A stretch of DNA of 64,000 nucleotides from positions 1,302,001 through 1,366,000 of the forward strand of contig JAESUZ010002613.1 of NCBI GenBank assembly GCA_017311185.1. The letters run 5' to 3'. Origin of the DNA: Proteles cristata cristata (Eukaryota; Chordata; Mammalia; Carnivora; Hyaenidae). Below, one piece after another: positions 11,685 to 29,756 of this stretch. Below the pieces are notes generated by a model, which was given only the letters and a program-made list of their open reading frames with translations, did not search any database and was not told where the DNA came from. The stretch's first letter is position 1, and every line of letters begins with the position of its first letter. Made by a program: the position numbers and the translations under genes.

Positions 11685-13270
11685 CAGCCTCCTTCACAGA
11701 GCTCAAACAAACAATCCTAAAATTTCTGTGGAACCAGAAAAGACCCCGAATAGCCAAATAATCTTGAAAAAGAAAACCAAACCTGGAGACATCACAATCT
11801 CGGACTTCAAGCTGTATTACAAAGCTGTGATCACCAAGACACTATGGTACTGGCACAAAAGCAGACATTCAGATGAATGTAACAGAACAGAGAACCCAAA
11901 AATGGACCCACAAATACATGGCCAACTAATCTTTAACAAAGCAGGAAAGAATATCCAATAGAATAAAGACAGTCCCTTCAGCAAATGGTGTTGGGAAAAC
12001 ATGGACAGCGACATGCAGAAAAATGAACCTGGACCACTTTCTTAAACCATACATAAAAATGAACTCAAAATAGATGAAAGATCTGAACATAAGACAGGAA
12101 GTCATCAAAATCCTCTAGGAGAAAGCAGGCAAAAACCTCTTTGACCTCCACTGTGGCAAATTCTTACTCAACAAATCCCCAGAGCCAAGGGAAACAAAAG
12201 CAAAAATGAACTATTGGGACCTCATCAAAATAAAAGCTTCTGCACAGTGAAGAAACAATCAACAAAACTAAAAGGCAACCAATGGAATGGGAGAAGATAT
12301 TTGCAAATGACATATCATATAAAGGGTTAGTATCCAAAATCTATAGAGAACTTATCAAACTCTATATCCAAAGAACAAATAATCCAGTGAAGAAATGGGC
12401 AAAAGACATGAATACACACTTCTCCAAAGAAGACATCCAGATGGCCAACTGACACATGAAAAGATGATCAACATCACTCCTCATCAGGGAAATACAAATC
12501 AAAATACCAACGAGATACCACCACACACCAATCAGAATTGGTAACATTAACAACTCAGGCAACAACAGATGTTGGCGAGGATGTGGAGGAAGAGGATCTC
12601 TTTTGCACGGCTGCTGGGAACGCAAACTGGTGCAGCCACTCTGGAAAACAGTATGGAGATTCATCAAAAAATTAAAAATAGAACTATCCTACGGCCCAGA
12701 AATTGCACTACTAGGTATTTATCCAAGGGATACAGGTGCGCTGTTTCAAAGGGGCACATGCACCCCAATGTTGATAGTAGTGCTATCAACAATAGCCAAA
12801 GTATGGAAAGAGCCCAAATGTCCATTGATAGATGGATGGATAAAGAAGATGTGGTGTGTATATGTACATATGTATGTATGTACATGTATATGGACATACA
12901 TATATTTGTACTCAGCCATTAAAAGAATGAAATCTTGCCATTTGCAACTACGCGGATGGAACTAGAGGGTGTTATGCTAAGTGAAATAAGTCAGAGGAAG
13001 ACAAATATCATATGACTTCACTCATATGAGAAATTTAAGATATAAACCAGATGAGCATAAGGGAAGGAAAGCAAAAATAATATAAGTACAAGGAGGGGAA
13101 CAAAACATAAGAGACTCTTAAATATGGAGACCAAAGAGGGTTGCTGGAGGGGTTGTGAGGGGGATGGGTAAGGGGCACTAAGGAATCTACTCCTGAAATC
13201 ATTGTTGCACCATATGATAACTAACTTGGATGTAAATTTTAAATTAATTAATAAGATAATCAATTAATTA
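11685..13270 (+). mobile_element. LINE-1, 5'-truncated (ORF2 C-terminal part and 3' UTR)
   Basis: It begins within ORF2 and continues through the C-terminal CCHC-like region (around the translated WRGCG motif, about 12573-12590) to the 3' UTR and an A/T-rich tail. Frameshifts and stops break ORF2 into several frames, so it is inactive. Confidence 0.92.
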
Positions 13271-13639
13271 ATGTAAATTAAAGGTAAATTAAAATTTATG
13301 AAATTAATTAACTAAGTGGGTTGGTTTAGCAGCCAGCAAGACTGAATCACGCTGAAAACACGAGCAAACCCACAGCCAGCAACACACCTGTGACTCTCCC
13401 TCACAGTAATAAACCTACTATTAATTAAGCATATTGAACAAAGACCTTCACGTTGACATCACTGCAATAGACAGAGAAAGGATACAAGCATGTTAGCCAA
13501 GAACTGAGCAAAAGGCGAAATCATCTGAGGTTCACTTTTGCAAGGCAACAATCAGTTTAAGGAATGAGTCACATCTCAGGCAGAGAACCCAGAAAGCATC
13601 TCATCCTGTGATTCTTCTCATTATTTTAAGAAGATCATA

Positions 13640-14270
13640 TATCATAACATTAACAATCTTAACAATTTTGGGGTATACAGTTCAGGGGTATTACATTCAT
13701 AGTGTTGTATGATCGTCACCACCAGCCACCTCCTAAACTCTTGTCATGTCACTCAACTGGAACTCTACTCAATATCCACAGACTCTCCATTTCCCCCTCC
13801 CTCATCCCGTGGTGATCACCATTATACTATCTGTCTCTGTGAATTTGATTACTCTAGGCACCTCGTATAAGGAAATCACACAATACTTGCTTTTCTGTGA
13901 CTGGCTTATTACATGTAGTGCAATGTCCACCAGTTTGTCTGTGTTGTAACACATGTCAGAACTTCCTTTTTTTTTTTAATGTTTTATTTATTTATATATA
14001 GAGAGAGACAGCGTGAGCAGGGGAGGGTCAGAGAGAGAGGGAGACACAGACTCTGAAACAGGCTCCAGGCTCTGAGCTGGCAGTCAGCACAGAGCCCGAT
14101 GCGGGGCTCGAACCCAAGAACCGCGAGATCATGACCTAAGCGAAAGTCGGACGCTTAACCGACTAAGCCACCCAGGTGCCCCATAGAACTTCCTTCCTTT
14201 TTACGGCTGAATAATACTCCACTGTATGGATAGACCACATTTTGCTTATCAATTTATTTGTAGCCTATGA
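13640..14270 (-). mobile_element. Old LINE-1 3' fragment, split by a SINE
   Basis: A diverged L1 3' region in reverse orientation (TTCAGGGGTATTACATTCATAGTGTT is typical of old L1M elements). The SINE at 13966-14182 interrupts it, and the sequence AGAACTTCCTT is repeated on both sides of the SINE. Confidence 0.65.
13966..14182 (-). mobile_element. SINEC_Fc-type SINE inside an old L1
   Basis: Reverse felid SINE ending in GCCACCCAGGTGCCCC, flanked by the direct repeat AGAACTTCCTT. Confidence 0.95.
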
Positions 14271-14727
14271 TTTAAGTCAGAAACATAATATGAATTGATG
14301 CTTCTAAAAAGTGTGCAGGTTTGTTAAATGAATGATGGCTAGCTCTCTCTACCTCTGTGCATAATGACAAATTTTTAGCTTGGCTGAAATGGAGTGGGAT
14401 TAGGAAGGGGAAGAGAGATGAGATAAGTCCACAACAATAGAAAGACATCATTTTGTACAAAAAAAAAAAATCTTAAGCAGACAGACATTTTTCTAGAAGA
14501 TCAGGTGGACAAAGTAAGTCCTCCTCAGGGCTCTACTAGCATATGATCACAGACCTATCAGTGCCTCCAGAGGGAGACATGCAATATTTTAGGAGGCTCA
14601 TTGGAGGAACACACTTCAGCTAATACAGTGGGGACACAGAGCCAGTGTGTGGATTGTAGGTCTGCTGCGGATTTCTCTACAACCATCATCAAAAACTCTG
14701 ACCCATTTCATGAAAAGAGAGATTATA

Positions 14728-14902
14728 GGGGTGTCCAGGTGGCTCAGTTGGTTAAATGTCCAACTCTCAATTTTGGCTCAAGTCATGATCTCACGCTTTG
14801 TGAGATTGAGTCCCATGTTGGGCTCTTCACTGACAGTGCGGAGTCTGCTTGGGTTACTTTTTCCCTCTCTATCTCTGCCCCTCCCCCACTCATGCACACA
14901 TG

Positions 14903-14936
<34 letters not shown>

Positions 14937-14957
14937 TTCTCTCTTTCTATATAGAAA
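14728..14957 (+). mobile_element. SINEC-type SINE, diverged
   Basis: Head GGGGTGTCCAGGTGGCTCAG, degenerate tRNA part, long CT tract at 14903-14945. Confidence 0.9.
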
Positions 14958-14989
14958 AAGACTATATAATGTAGTATGGCATCAACAAC

Positions 14990-16130
14990 AAAGATAATCC
15001 ACAATAAAAAATGTACTGATAAAAATAATTACAATAGTCACCATTAATAATATTAACTCCACTGCTGTTAATATGGGAAATACTGATAAATAAGGAGGTT
15101 GGTGTAGAATCCCCTAAGTGAATGTCAAAGTGACTGTACCAGGCTTAATGGGATGGATTGGGTTTAGAGCCCTAGGTGTACACATGAAATCTGTTACATG
15201 AGGCAAAGATGAGCAACCAGAAGGGGGAAAAAAGCCAGCCTGGAGGAGGGTCTGGGAAAACTTGGAAAACTGCATGCAAATAACCTGAGGTCAGGGGCAG
15301 GAGGAACGGAATCCTGGGCCTGCTTGCAGCAGGATGACCAACAGATTTCAGGAGTTTGGCCCCCGTTGCAAGCAGGCAGGATTACATGTCTGCACCAGCA
15401 CAAAAAAAACCAGTGTCAAATGGACACTCAGCCTACCTAATGGTAGGTTATTTCAGCCCCCGACTGCTCGGCGCCATTTATGCATCTTCTCCACTAGGAC
15501 TTCTGGAACTCCAGACTTCTCAGTTCACATCTCCGATGTCATTTAAAATATTTGCAGGGGAATTAAACAGGACTGGGTTGTAGGAAGGTGTCACCTACAG
15601 TGCTCCTAGACCAGCAAGGAGGTCACGGCATTTTTGGAGAAAGAATCAAAATGTCCTTAGATGCAATGGAATCCTTATTACATTAATCCTCTGCTTTAAT
15701 TGTTTCCTCTTGGAAATTTAGGGAGTTTTAGGCCAGAAGAGCCTGTCTCTACAACCGAAAAAATTCCACTCAAATGTATCATTCAACTGAGAATGACATG
15801 GAAACAAAATTATTTACTCTATTTCATTAAGTAGTAACACTCTTACTTATTTCCCCACTAACCAAGAAGTAATGTATAACATTGTTTTCCCCAATTTTCT
15901 TTGGATATTTAATCAATTGTTACTATGTTCTTGAACCTATGCAGCCAGTGCCCGCCAGTCAAGGAAACATTTAAAAAAAATTTTATTTTTCTGTCCATAT
16001 TCCCCCCAGTTTGGTGTCTGTAGAATCGCACTGTGTCTGATGCCCTGCTTCATTTCCAAGACATACAATGTTTCTTGGTTCACAGAATGCACTCCAAAGT
16101 ACTTAGGAATGAGTCAAGGAACAAATGGAT
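14990..16130. other. Intergenic DNA, unrecognised
   Basis: AT-rich sequence with no gene or repeat I can name. The open frames near 15.2-15.6 kb are short and lack motifs. Confidence 0.4.
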
Positions 16131-16135
16131 GTTCT

Positions 16136-16378
16136 TCTTCTTCTTCTTCTTCTTCTTCTTTTTTTTCATGTTTTTTATTTATTTCAAGGAGAGAGAGAGA
16201 GAGAGACAGCGTGAGCAGGGGAAGGTCAGAGAGAGAGGGAGTCACAGACTGAAACAGGCTCCAGGCTCTGAGCTGGCAGTCAGCACACAGCCCGACGCAG
16301 GGCTCGATCCCACGAACCGCGAGATCATGACCTAAGCGAAAGTCGGACGCTTAACCGACTAAGCCACCCAGGCGCCCC
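16136..16378 (-). mobile_element. SINEC_Fc-type SINE with (TTC)n start
   Basis: Reverse felid SINE with a (TTC)n/T-rich tail and an end in GCCACCCAGGCGCCCC. Its target duplication is AACAAATGGATGTTCT before and AACAAACGGATGTTCT after. Confidence 0.95.
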
Positions 16379-16821
16379 AACAAACGGATGTTCTAATACC
16401 TCTTCAGAGTGTCCTAAATCTCCACTCTCTGCTTGTGTGAGGGCTGCCAGCTTGTATGAGTGTGGAGAATCCAATCAAACCGAACAGGGTGTGTCCCACA
16501 GGCTGCAGCTGTTTAGGATCAATTCAGTCAGGGTGTGACCCTGGAATGTAGCCCTTGAATAGGTTTATTAACAGTTTTTCCCGGAATAAAAGGGAAGTCA
16601 AACAGGCATTTGCCATAAGAAACGGAGAAGTCTGGGTACTGGAAGAAGAGGAGAAGAGGAATTGGCTGCTTGCCTGTGGAACTCACCACACAACCCGTGT
16701 GGCCTCCACTTCCTCCAACTCTGGGTTCTGGTGAGTTCTCCACATGGTGACATGTGAGTTGGCCTCACCCTCTTAAAATTATGTAGGTTCTTTCTATCTC
16801 TCTTTAAATATCAGTCTAATA

Positions 16822-16861
16822 ATTTTTTTAAATGTTTATTTATTTATTTAGAGTGGGGGGA

Positions 16862-16898
<37 letters not shown>

Positions 16899-17022
16899 CT
16901 GAAGCAGGATCTTCACTCAGTGCAAAGCCTGGCTCAGGGCTTGGTCCCACCAACCACAAGATCATGACCTGAGCCAAAATCAAGAGTCAGACACTCAAAC
17001 GACTGAGCCACCAGCCACCCCT
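16822..17022 (-). mobile_element. SINEC-type SINE, older
   Basis: Reverse SINE with (GA)n tract and diverged head complement (GAGCCACCAGCCACCCC). Confidence 0.88.
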
Positions 17023-17246
17023 AGACATCTGTCTAATCAAAGCAGCTTCTTAGGATCTTTATATTTCATTGTGTCAACATGTAGGCCACCATTCTCATTC
17101 CCCATTTCTTACTATTTATGTCCCCTTTCCATATTGATCTTGAATCTACTTCAGTATTTTATCTGCCTACCCTGATTCTAGATCTTTGTTTTCCAACAAA
17201 ATACTAATGAGCCACATGTGACTATAAGATTTAAAATCATAAGATT

Positions 17247-17440
17247 AGGGGCATCTGGGTGGCTCAGTCACTTAAGCGTCTGACTTTGGCTCAGGTCATG
17301 AACTCACAGCCCCTGAGTTGGAGCTCTGTGTTGGGTTCTGTGCTGACAGCTCAGAGCCTGGAGCCTGCTTCAGATTCTGTGTCTCCCTCTCTCTCTGCCT
17401 TTACCCACCTTGCACTCTCTCTCTCTCTTAAAAAAAAATA
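17247..17440 (+). mobile_element. SINEC-type SINE
   Basis: Head GGGGCATCTGGGTGGCTCAG, B-box-like region diverged, CT tract and A tail. Confidence 0.92.
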
Positions 17441-18468
17441 TACATTACAAAAAAATGAAATCATAACATTAAATGACTGAACTTCAGATCTCAGCAGCGC
17501 TGGTCCGATTTCAAGTACCCTAGAACCACCTGTGTCTGGTGGTTACTGTGTTGTACACTGAAGACATGGTTGGTGCATTTCTCTTGTCTTGGAAAGTTCT
17601 ATCAGCACAGAGATCTACATATTATGTTTTTATTATTTTTTGTTGTAAATACTTCATTTTCTGCTTCTCCGAATTAATTTCTTTCTATGTGTTTCATCAA
17701 GTAATAAATAGATTTCAATTAGCATTATTATATTGTGGACTAAATAGGCAAATATATGTAAGTCTGTAAGTACAGAGTCACATTTAATACAAATTTAACT
17801 TTCTTTTTTTTTCTGGATCTCAGGTACAAATGGATGAGTTAATGATTCCTTTGTTCATGATGATTCGCATTATTTCTCCATGAAATACATTCAATTATTA
17901 TCGATGTCAGGGGAGAAATGGGTTTATAAAAGTCCTTGAATTGATTTACACTATCATAAAATAGATTCTTAGTTGCTTGATATATGGGTCTAGGGGGAAC
18001 CCGAGAGCAGGAAGGGACTGAGGCTTCAGAGAGCAGCCAATCATGCTGGAGAATGATTGCTAGGGCATACGGTAAGAATAACGAAATCTGAGAAATTCCG
18101 CAGTGTGTGTCTGCAGGTGGAAACCAAACTCTGTATGTGGCATGAGTTGGGGAGCGCTCTACTCCAGAATCAGTGAGGGAATTGAAGAATTCTGGACACC
18201 ATAGTCTAATGAACGTACACAACGCAATGTTTATCATGTTCTGATTTGCAGGAGATCTGTATTGTGATCTTCTTTATCTTCAACCACAACTACAACCTTG
18301 TATTTGACCCTGGGTTAGGGGTGACTCCTGCACGCTGTTCTTAGAGTGCACCACTTGTGGTTTGTTGTGCTGGGTGTCGTACCCTGGTGAAGGTCTGGGG
18401 CTTCGTGACAGGTGAGACTGGAAATTGTGCACGGGACTGGATCTCACGACTTCTTTCTCTGTCCTCAG
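17441..18468. other. Sequence upstream of the KRAB gene start exon
   Basis: Probably intron 1 or flank of the zinc-finger gene. I see no convincing exon or named repeat. Confidence 0.4.
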
Positions 18469-18543
18469 CTTTGCCTGCTTAGCGCCTGGACTGTCTGTGA
18501 GCAGGAACCCAGAGAAAGACACCTGGCAACTGACTAATTGACA

Positions 18544-18546
<3 letters not shown>
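18469..18546 (+). CDS. Start-codon exon of the KRAB gene
   Basis: The acceptor is CTGTCCTCAG. The exon is mostly 5' UTR, and its last three bases are the ATG (18544-18546), directly followed by GTGAGT. ATG next to the donor of the exon before KRAB-A is common in this family, and the phase-0 junction reads M-E-S-V-T-F-E-D into the KRAB exon. Confidence 0.85.
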
Positions 18547-23550
<5,004 letters not shown>

Positions 23551-24510
23551 GTATTCTGAATAGAGACGACATGGTATTACAGATGCAATGAATGTGGAAG
23601 AAGTATCAGTCACAGCTTTAATGTTTAAACTCACCACTGAATGCACATATTGAAGGAAAAGCCTGTTTTCAATATGGGAGATCCTTCAGTCCTCATACTC
23701 CTCCATCAAGAAATATATTTGCATGAGGAAGTGAATTCATATGTATGCCATCCACGTGGCATAGCCTTAATCACTGATCTGATCTTAGATAACAAGGCAG
23801 AACACATGCTGTCAATACAATGATACAGATGTTTTCAGCAAAGCACTCAACTTGAAAGATACTGGAACACTTGTTTGTAATTATTGTTCAATATGAACCA
23901 ACCTGACATGGGAGAGCCCCTGGGTCTGTAATCACTGTGAAAGAACATTCAGCCAAGAACCTGGTATGGTGAGCACAAGAAAATTCAGTGAAGGAATAAA
24001 CACTGAGGATGTAAGAAGATGAAGGCTCTGAGGAAGACCAAACAATTCTTACAAATAATTCAGACCAGAGAAGTTATTCCATGTAAAATCATGGGAAATC
24101 CTTTATTCAAAGAACAGCTCGTGTGGCACATGTGAGGATTTAGACTGTACAAAACACTCTCAAGTGTGGTGAGTGAAGGGGAGTCTTCAGTTATCCCTTG
24201 TTTCTGAGTCAACAGTAAGGTTCTCACACTGAGGAGATAGCAGTCCTGAAATCAGAGTAGAGAACACCTCAGCCAGATTTTGTATCAGAAAATATTAGCA
24301 TGTGTGTATGTATGTGGTGGTAGTGCTTCATATGCAAGGGTCCTTTAATACATAATTCATCAAGTCATTGAGATTTTGATAAAATACCTATTGATGAAAA
24401 TGTGGCATGGAATATAGGAGAGTGACATCTGGCAATATTGAATGTAGGATTTTGTAAGAAGTTAAATGTTTATTGTAGATCAACACTCATAAATATTGAT
24501 ACAATAAAAC
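23551..24510 (+). pseudogene. 3' UTR with decayed extra zinc fingers
   Basis: Finger-like remnants continue beyond the stop: CNECGRSISHSFNV at about 23588, YVCHPRGIALITDLIL near 23740, and CNHCERTFSQ near 23930, which keeps both cysteines but not the histidines. These indicate that the ancestral array was longer and that the present TAA at 23548 shortened it. AATAAA at 24503-24508 is the likely polyadenylation signal. Confidence 0.7.
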
Positions 24511-24935
24511 CTGTTGCTAAGGAAACTAAATGTTGGTGTCCTTGTTTTCTCTATGTGGGTGTAAACATAATCAGCTCTGATCTCCTTGGTATGTGGGTGA
24601 GAGACTTATCTGATGGCTCAGCCATGAATCACCATCCTCCCTAACCCTTGGCCTACTGAATCACCTGGAGGTAAGGGATAGGTCTTGGTTCCTCCTAGGG
24701 CGGGTTCTATGTTAGTGTTGGGACCCCTAAGATGGATGCACACACCCCTATGTCCCAGTGGGATTTATTTCCACCTACCCATGGATGTGTATTGGGCAGT
24801 TATACTGAGATTAAGGGACTTCAGTATAGGGTTGATCATATACAATTATATGATCACAGTGGGGCATAATCACACTATATGTTTGAGTGACAGACTGACA
24901 GCCTGATGGATTGGGGAGGGCCCTCACAGGATGAT
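24511..24935. other. Downstream flank of the KRAB gene
   Basis: No gene or named repeat is seen. Confidence 0.4.
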
Positions 24936-24939
24936 ATTT

Positions 24940-25169
24940 TCTTTTTTTTTTAATTTTTTAAATTTTTTTTTATTTATTTCTAGGAGAGAGAGAGACAGCG
25001 TGAGCAGGGGAGGATCAGAGAGAGAGGGAGTCACAGACTCTGAAACAGGCTCCAGGCTCTGAGCTGGCAGTCAGCACAGAGCCTGACGCGGGGCCTGAAC
25101 CCACGAACCACGAGATCATGACCTAACCGAAAGTCGGACGCTTAACCGGCTAAGCCACCCAGGCGCCCC
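24940..25169 (-). mobile_element. SINEC_Fc-type SINE
   Basis: Reverse felid SINE ending in GCCACCCAGGCGCCCC. The flanks AGGATGATATTTTC and AGGATTATATTTTC form the target duplication. Confidence 0.95.
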
Positions 25170-25930
25170 AGGATTATATTTTCTGGTGACCACAATGTGG
25201 GGCCATGACCCAGGAAGATAAGATGGCAAAGAAACTCCCCAGAGGAGAGGGGTTGGAGAAGGGGCTTACCTGCGGAGAGGATGTCTCTCAACAGAATGAC
25301 AGGGAGTCTCTGAGCAAGAGAATTATGAGTGAATCACAGGAGCTTGGAGACACTGATATGCATGGTTTATCTTATTTCCTGCTAGTAGACATTAGGTGGT
25401 GATTCACAGGGTATGTACAGGAGATATGGCCATGCTTAAAATGGCTTAAAATCTACCAATTTGGGCTATGTTTAAAACAATTCAGTGTGTAAAAATTTGA
25501 ATTTGGCAACAATGGTATTTTGAGTCTAAGAACTCTGTCTGCTGTGAAGAAATAAACAACATAGGGCTGATATGCAGAGACAATCTTTGGCTCATCCATA
25601 AGCCATGACTGATTATTTCAAATGATTTACATTCATCTTCATTGATTAGTTTGTCTTTTTATCAAATCCATTGCTGGAGCTCTCTTATGATATGTTTTAT
25701 TTCATTTCAGCTATTGTATTTTCAACTTAAGAACTTGTATTTAACTCCATTTTAGAATTTACCTCTATGTATTGAAACTCTTGATTTGGTAAAAGCACGT
25801 TCTTCCTGGGGTCCTTATTTTTTATCGGGTATCATTGAATGGTACTGTTAAAGCCATATCCTTAGTAACAGTATCTTCCATTTCCTTAATCCCTCTCTCC
25901 ATCCCCAGAATGAACTGAACTTCATTTCTT
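25170..25930. other. Intergenic DNA, unrecognised
   Basis: AT-rich with short frames only. I see nothing I can name. Confidence 0.4.
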
Positions 25931-25934
25931 CTTT

Positions 25935-26171
25935 TCTTTGTTTCAAATTGTTATTTAAATTCTAGTTAGTTCACATATGGTGTAATATTGGTTTCAGTAG
26001 TAGAATCCAGGGATTCACCACCTACATATGACACCCAGTGCTCAACCCAACAAGTGCCTTCCTTAATTCCCATCACCCATTTAGCTCATCTCCCCACCTC
26101 CCTCCCCTCCAGCAACCCTAAGTTTGTTCTCTATAGTTAAGAATCTCTATTTTTTTCTCTGTCTCTCTCTC

Positions 26172-26202
<31 letters not shown>

Positions 26203-26220
26203 TCCTTCCCCTATGTAGAA
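25935..26220 (-). mobile_element. LINE-1 3' UTR, reverse
   Basis: The complement of the carnivore L1 3' UTR, recognised by AACACCCAGTGCTCA-like and CCCTAAGTTTGTTCTCTATAG stretches. A (CT)n run follows at 26160-26201. Confidence 0.8.
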
Positions 26221-26584
26221 GTACTAAAAAAGAGCTGGTGCCATGGGGTGGGACTCCAATACACATACCATAAATGCCTTACAATATAAGAAAAGGTTTA
26301 TAATGAAAATAAGAACTGTCCTAGAGATGAAGGATAGCAATAAGCTACACACAGTAACAGCCTGGTCCCATAGTTCAGTCCAGGAGGGGATTTTTTAAAA
26401 TATTTAATCTGGACTTTCATATCCAAGTAGGTAATATGTAAATATTTGTGCTTAGATAGGTTTAATAAACAAGATTGTAGTAATGAGATATGGAAACAGT
26501 TATGGAAACTAATAGTTTTAGGCATACATTGAACATTAAAGTGAAATATACAGAAATTTAATATATTAATAAGAGTATATATAT

Positions 26585-26806
26585 GGGGTGCCTGGGTGGC
26601 TTAGTTGGTTAAGCGTCCGGCTTTCGCTTAGGTCATGATCTCACGGTTCATGGGTTCGAGCCCCGCGTCGGGCTCTGTGCTGACTCTGCTCTCCGAGCCT
26701 GGAACCTGTTTCAGTCTGTGACTCCCTCTCTCTCTGACCCTCCCCTGCTCATGTTGTCTCTCTCTCTCTGTCTCTCTCCTAGAAATAAATAAAACATTTT
26801 TAAAAA
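26585..26806 (+). mobile_element. SINEC_Fc-type SINE
   Basis: Head GGGGTGCCTGGGTGGCTTAG, B-box GGTTCGAGCCC, CT tract and AAATAAAT tail. Confidence 0.95.
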
Positions 26807-26829
26807 GTTGTCAAAAAAAAGAATATAAT

Positions 26830-27690
26830 TCACAAATAAACATGTAAAGCAAACAGAATAAATAAATATCCAGAACTATAAGAATAAATAAATGCTTGAA
26901 ATATAAAAGCAAATTTTGTAGTAGAATATCCACGAAGGCAAATCAAGGAATAGTCTCTATTTTATTCTCTATGTACAGACCACTACTAAATATTATTTAC
27001 ATTAGATTTCTCAAAAGAGAAATACATTTATTTTCCTTTTTTCCAGGAGCCTGAATGACTCCATTCAAATGTATTTTCTCTTCCTTTCCCAGGCATGCAT
27101 GTAGTTGCAAATGAAAGCAAAGGTATGGATAACTTCCTTTTGTGTGTGTGTAATAACTTCCTTTAAAGAGCAAAGTAAGAATTACAATTATATATCAACA
27201 GAAATAAATAAAAGTAATGAATTATCATTTAGGTGCTCCCAAAAAGTTAATTTTCAGTCAGAATTCTAAAGTTCATGAAAAATCCTTTAAAAACATATTA
27301 AAGACATTTTCATATAAGAACACAAAGAAAGATGCTCTTCGGATAAATGAAAATTATCCCAAACGATGGAAATGGAAATGAAGATAAAGGAAAGAGTAAA
27401 GAGCAACAAAAAGGGCACATTTTTATGTGGTTAAAAACAATCAAGTATTGTATAACACTGCTAAATTTTTAAAAGTCACATATGGCATATAAACACACAC
27501 AGGGTATATATATATATATATATATCCTTCTTCATGGCTTATGTACTATAATATCAGTATATTCGTTTATATGTTGTACTGTAATACAATTGTACTGTGT
27601 TAGTAAACTATCACACTGGTGTTACAGTAAATAATTAGAGTTAAAGCCCAAAAAGATGTCAAATACTAGTTCATACTTCATATTCCTCTT
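26830..27690. other. AT-rich intergenic DNA
   Basis: No gene is seen. A (TA)n run lies at 27508-27526. Confidence 0.4.
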
Positions 27691-28837
27691 TAATAAGTCA
27701 AGGATGCAAGTCTTCCCTTATGAATAATTACTTTGAATATAAATGAATTAAATAACCCAACTTAAAGACATAGAATAACAGAATTGATTAAAAATTTTAA
27801 ACAGAACCACAAACAAACAAAAATCATGATCTAATTATATAATGTCTGTAAGATATTCCACTTTAATCTAAAGCTACCACTAGGTTAAAAGTTAAAGGGG
27901 GGGAAAGATATGCCATGGAAATAGTCGCCAAAAGAGAGCAAGCGTAGTTATTTTAATATCAGACAAAACAGACATTAAGTCCCAAATTGATACAATAGAT
28001 AAACAAGGACGTTGGATATTGATTAAAGAGTCTATACCAGATATAATACATGAAAATATTAGAGCTACCAAGTATATGAAGTAAACATTGACAGAATCAA
28101 AAGGAGAAAAGGAAATACTTCTACAATAATCGACAGAGACTTCAATACCTACTTTCAATAATGGACAGAATAACCAGATAGAAGATCTGTATACAAGAAA
28201 AGTAACTTAAACAACAGTATATCAGTTAGTCCTCACAGATATATGATGCACTCCACCGAACAACCCATAACAAGTCAAGTGCATGAGGAACATTCTCTGG
28301 ACCAGACCATATGTTTGGCTGCAAAAAACTGTTAATAAATTTAAAAAGATTGAAATCATCAACAAAATACTGTTTCTGTTCACGGTGGAAAATAAGTAGA
28401 AAACGATGACGGAAGGAAAACTGAGAAATATAAAATATGTGGAAGTAAAACAATATATATATATATATTTTAAGTGTTAAATAAACGTTTATTTTTTTTA
28501 AAGAACAACAATTTTATTTCAACAAAAAAGAACACCCACTTAAAACTTTATTGAAGTCCATTTTATCAATTTGTTATTTTATGGATCATGCTTTTGGCGT
28601 CATGTCTAGCAAATCGTTGCCTAAAGTGTATGTTTAATTGTCAAAAATCTGTCAAAGTCTTTCCCAAATGGCTGTGCATTTTATCACCAACAACAACATA
28701 TGAAAGTTCTACTTCTTCCACATCCCCATCAACAACTGGCATTGTCAGTCTTAAAGTTTGGCCTTTTTAATAGGTATGTAGTGGTACTTTGTTGTAGTTT
28801 TAATTTGCATCTCCCTAAGGACAAATGATATGGAACA

Positions 28838-29006
28838 TTTTTTCATTGTCTTTGAGAGGCAGTGACAGAGAAACAGAGAGACAGAGAACCCGAGTCAGGT
28901 TACGCACTATCAGCACAAAACAAGACGGGGTGGGAACTCATAAACCGTGAGATCATGACCTGAGCCAAAGTCAGACGCTAAACCAACTGAGCCACCAGGC
29001 TCCCCC
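28838..29006 (-). mobile_element. SINEC-type SINE, partial
   Basis: Reverse diverged SINE ending in GAGCCACCAGGCTCCCCC, nested in old L1. Confidence 0.8.
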
Positions 29007-29009
29007 TAG

Positions 29010-29214
29010 AATATTTTTTTTAATTTTTAAATTTTATTTATTTATTTTTGAGAGAGTGAGAGCATGAGCAGGGGAGGAGCATGAGAGGGAGAGCTAGAAT
29101 CCCAAGGAGGTGCAGTGTGAAGCCTGATGCAGGGCTCAGACTCACAAATTGTGAGATCATGAGCCAAAATCAAGAGTCAGACACTTAATAAACAGCAACA
29201 CCCAGGCACCCCTC
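29010..29214 (-). mobile_element. SINEC-type SINE, old
   Basis: Reverse diverged SINE next to the previous one, ending in ACACCCAGGCACCCC. Confidence 0.8.
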
Positions 29215-29486
29215 AACAGCACATTCTTAAACAGCCAGTGAGTCAAATGGGAAACCATAAGGGAAATTAGAAAACATCTCGAGAGAAATGAAAACAAAAA
29301 TACAATATTCTAAAACATGCAGGATGCAGTGAAAGCTGTGCTAAGAAGGAAGTTCATTTATGGAAATGTATTTAAAAAGAAATCTTATCTAAATACAATA
29401 ATCTGACTTTACATCCTTATAAATCAGAAAAAGAGGAGAGCAACGTAAAATTAAGGATACAACAATGATCAAAAATAATAAAGATT

Positions 29487-29702
29487 AGGGGCGCCTGGGT
29501 GGCTTAGTCGGTTGAGCGTCCAACTTTCGCTTAGGTCATGATCTCGCGGTTCACGGGTTCGAGCCCCGCGTCAGGTTCTGTGCTGACTGCCAGCTCAGAG
29601 CCTGGAGCCTGTTTCAGTCTGTGTCTCCCTCTCTCTCTGACCCTCCCCTGCTCACTCTGTCTCTCTCTCTCTCTCCTAGAAATAAATAAAACATTTTAAA
29701 AA
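29487..29702 (+). mobile_element. SINEC_Fc-type SINE
   Basis: Near-consensus head GGGGCGCCTGGGTGGCTTAG, B-box GGTTCGAGCCC, CT tract and AAATAAAT tail. Confidence 0.96.
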
Positions 29703-29756
29703 TGTAATAAAGTTTAGAAGAGAGGAAAATAAAGAAAAGCCACATAGGAAATATTG

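Larger units (their letters stand above)
27700..29475 (+). mobile_element. Old LINE-1 ORF2 fragment broken by later insertions
   Basis: Decayed ORF2-like sequence at 27700-28450 (for example GTGCATGAGGAACATTCTC... at about 28280) resumes at 29215-29475 (...GAAACCATAAGGGAAATTAG...). Between the parts lie a reverse old L1 piece (about 28555-28840) and two reverse SINEs. The + strand applies to the outer pieces. Confidence 0.65.

Noticed and set aside
29487..29702. tRNA-like A and B box sequences (here and in about two dozen other places)
   Set aside because: These are tRNA-Lys-derived SINE heads, with CT tract and AAAT tail, not tRNA genes.
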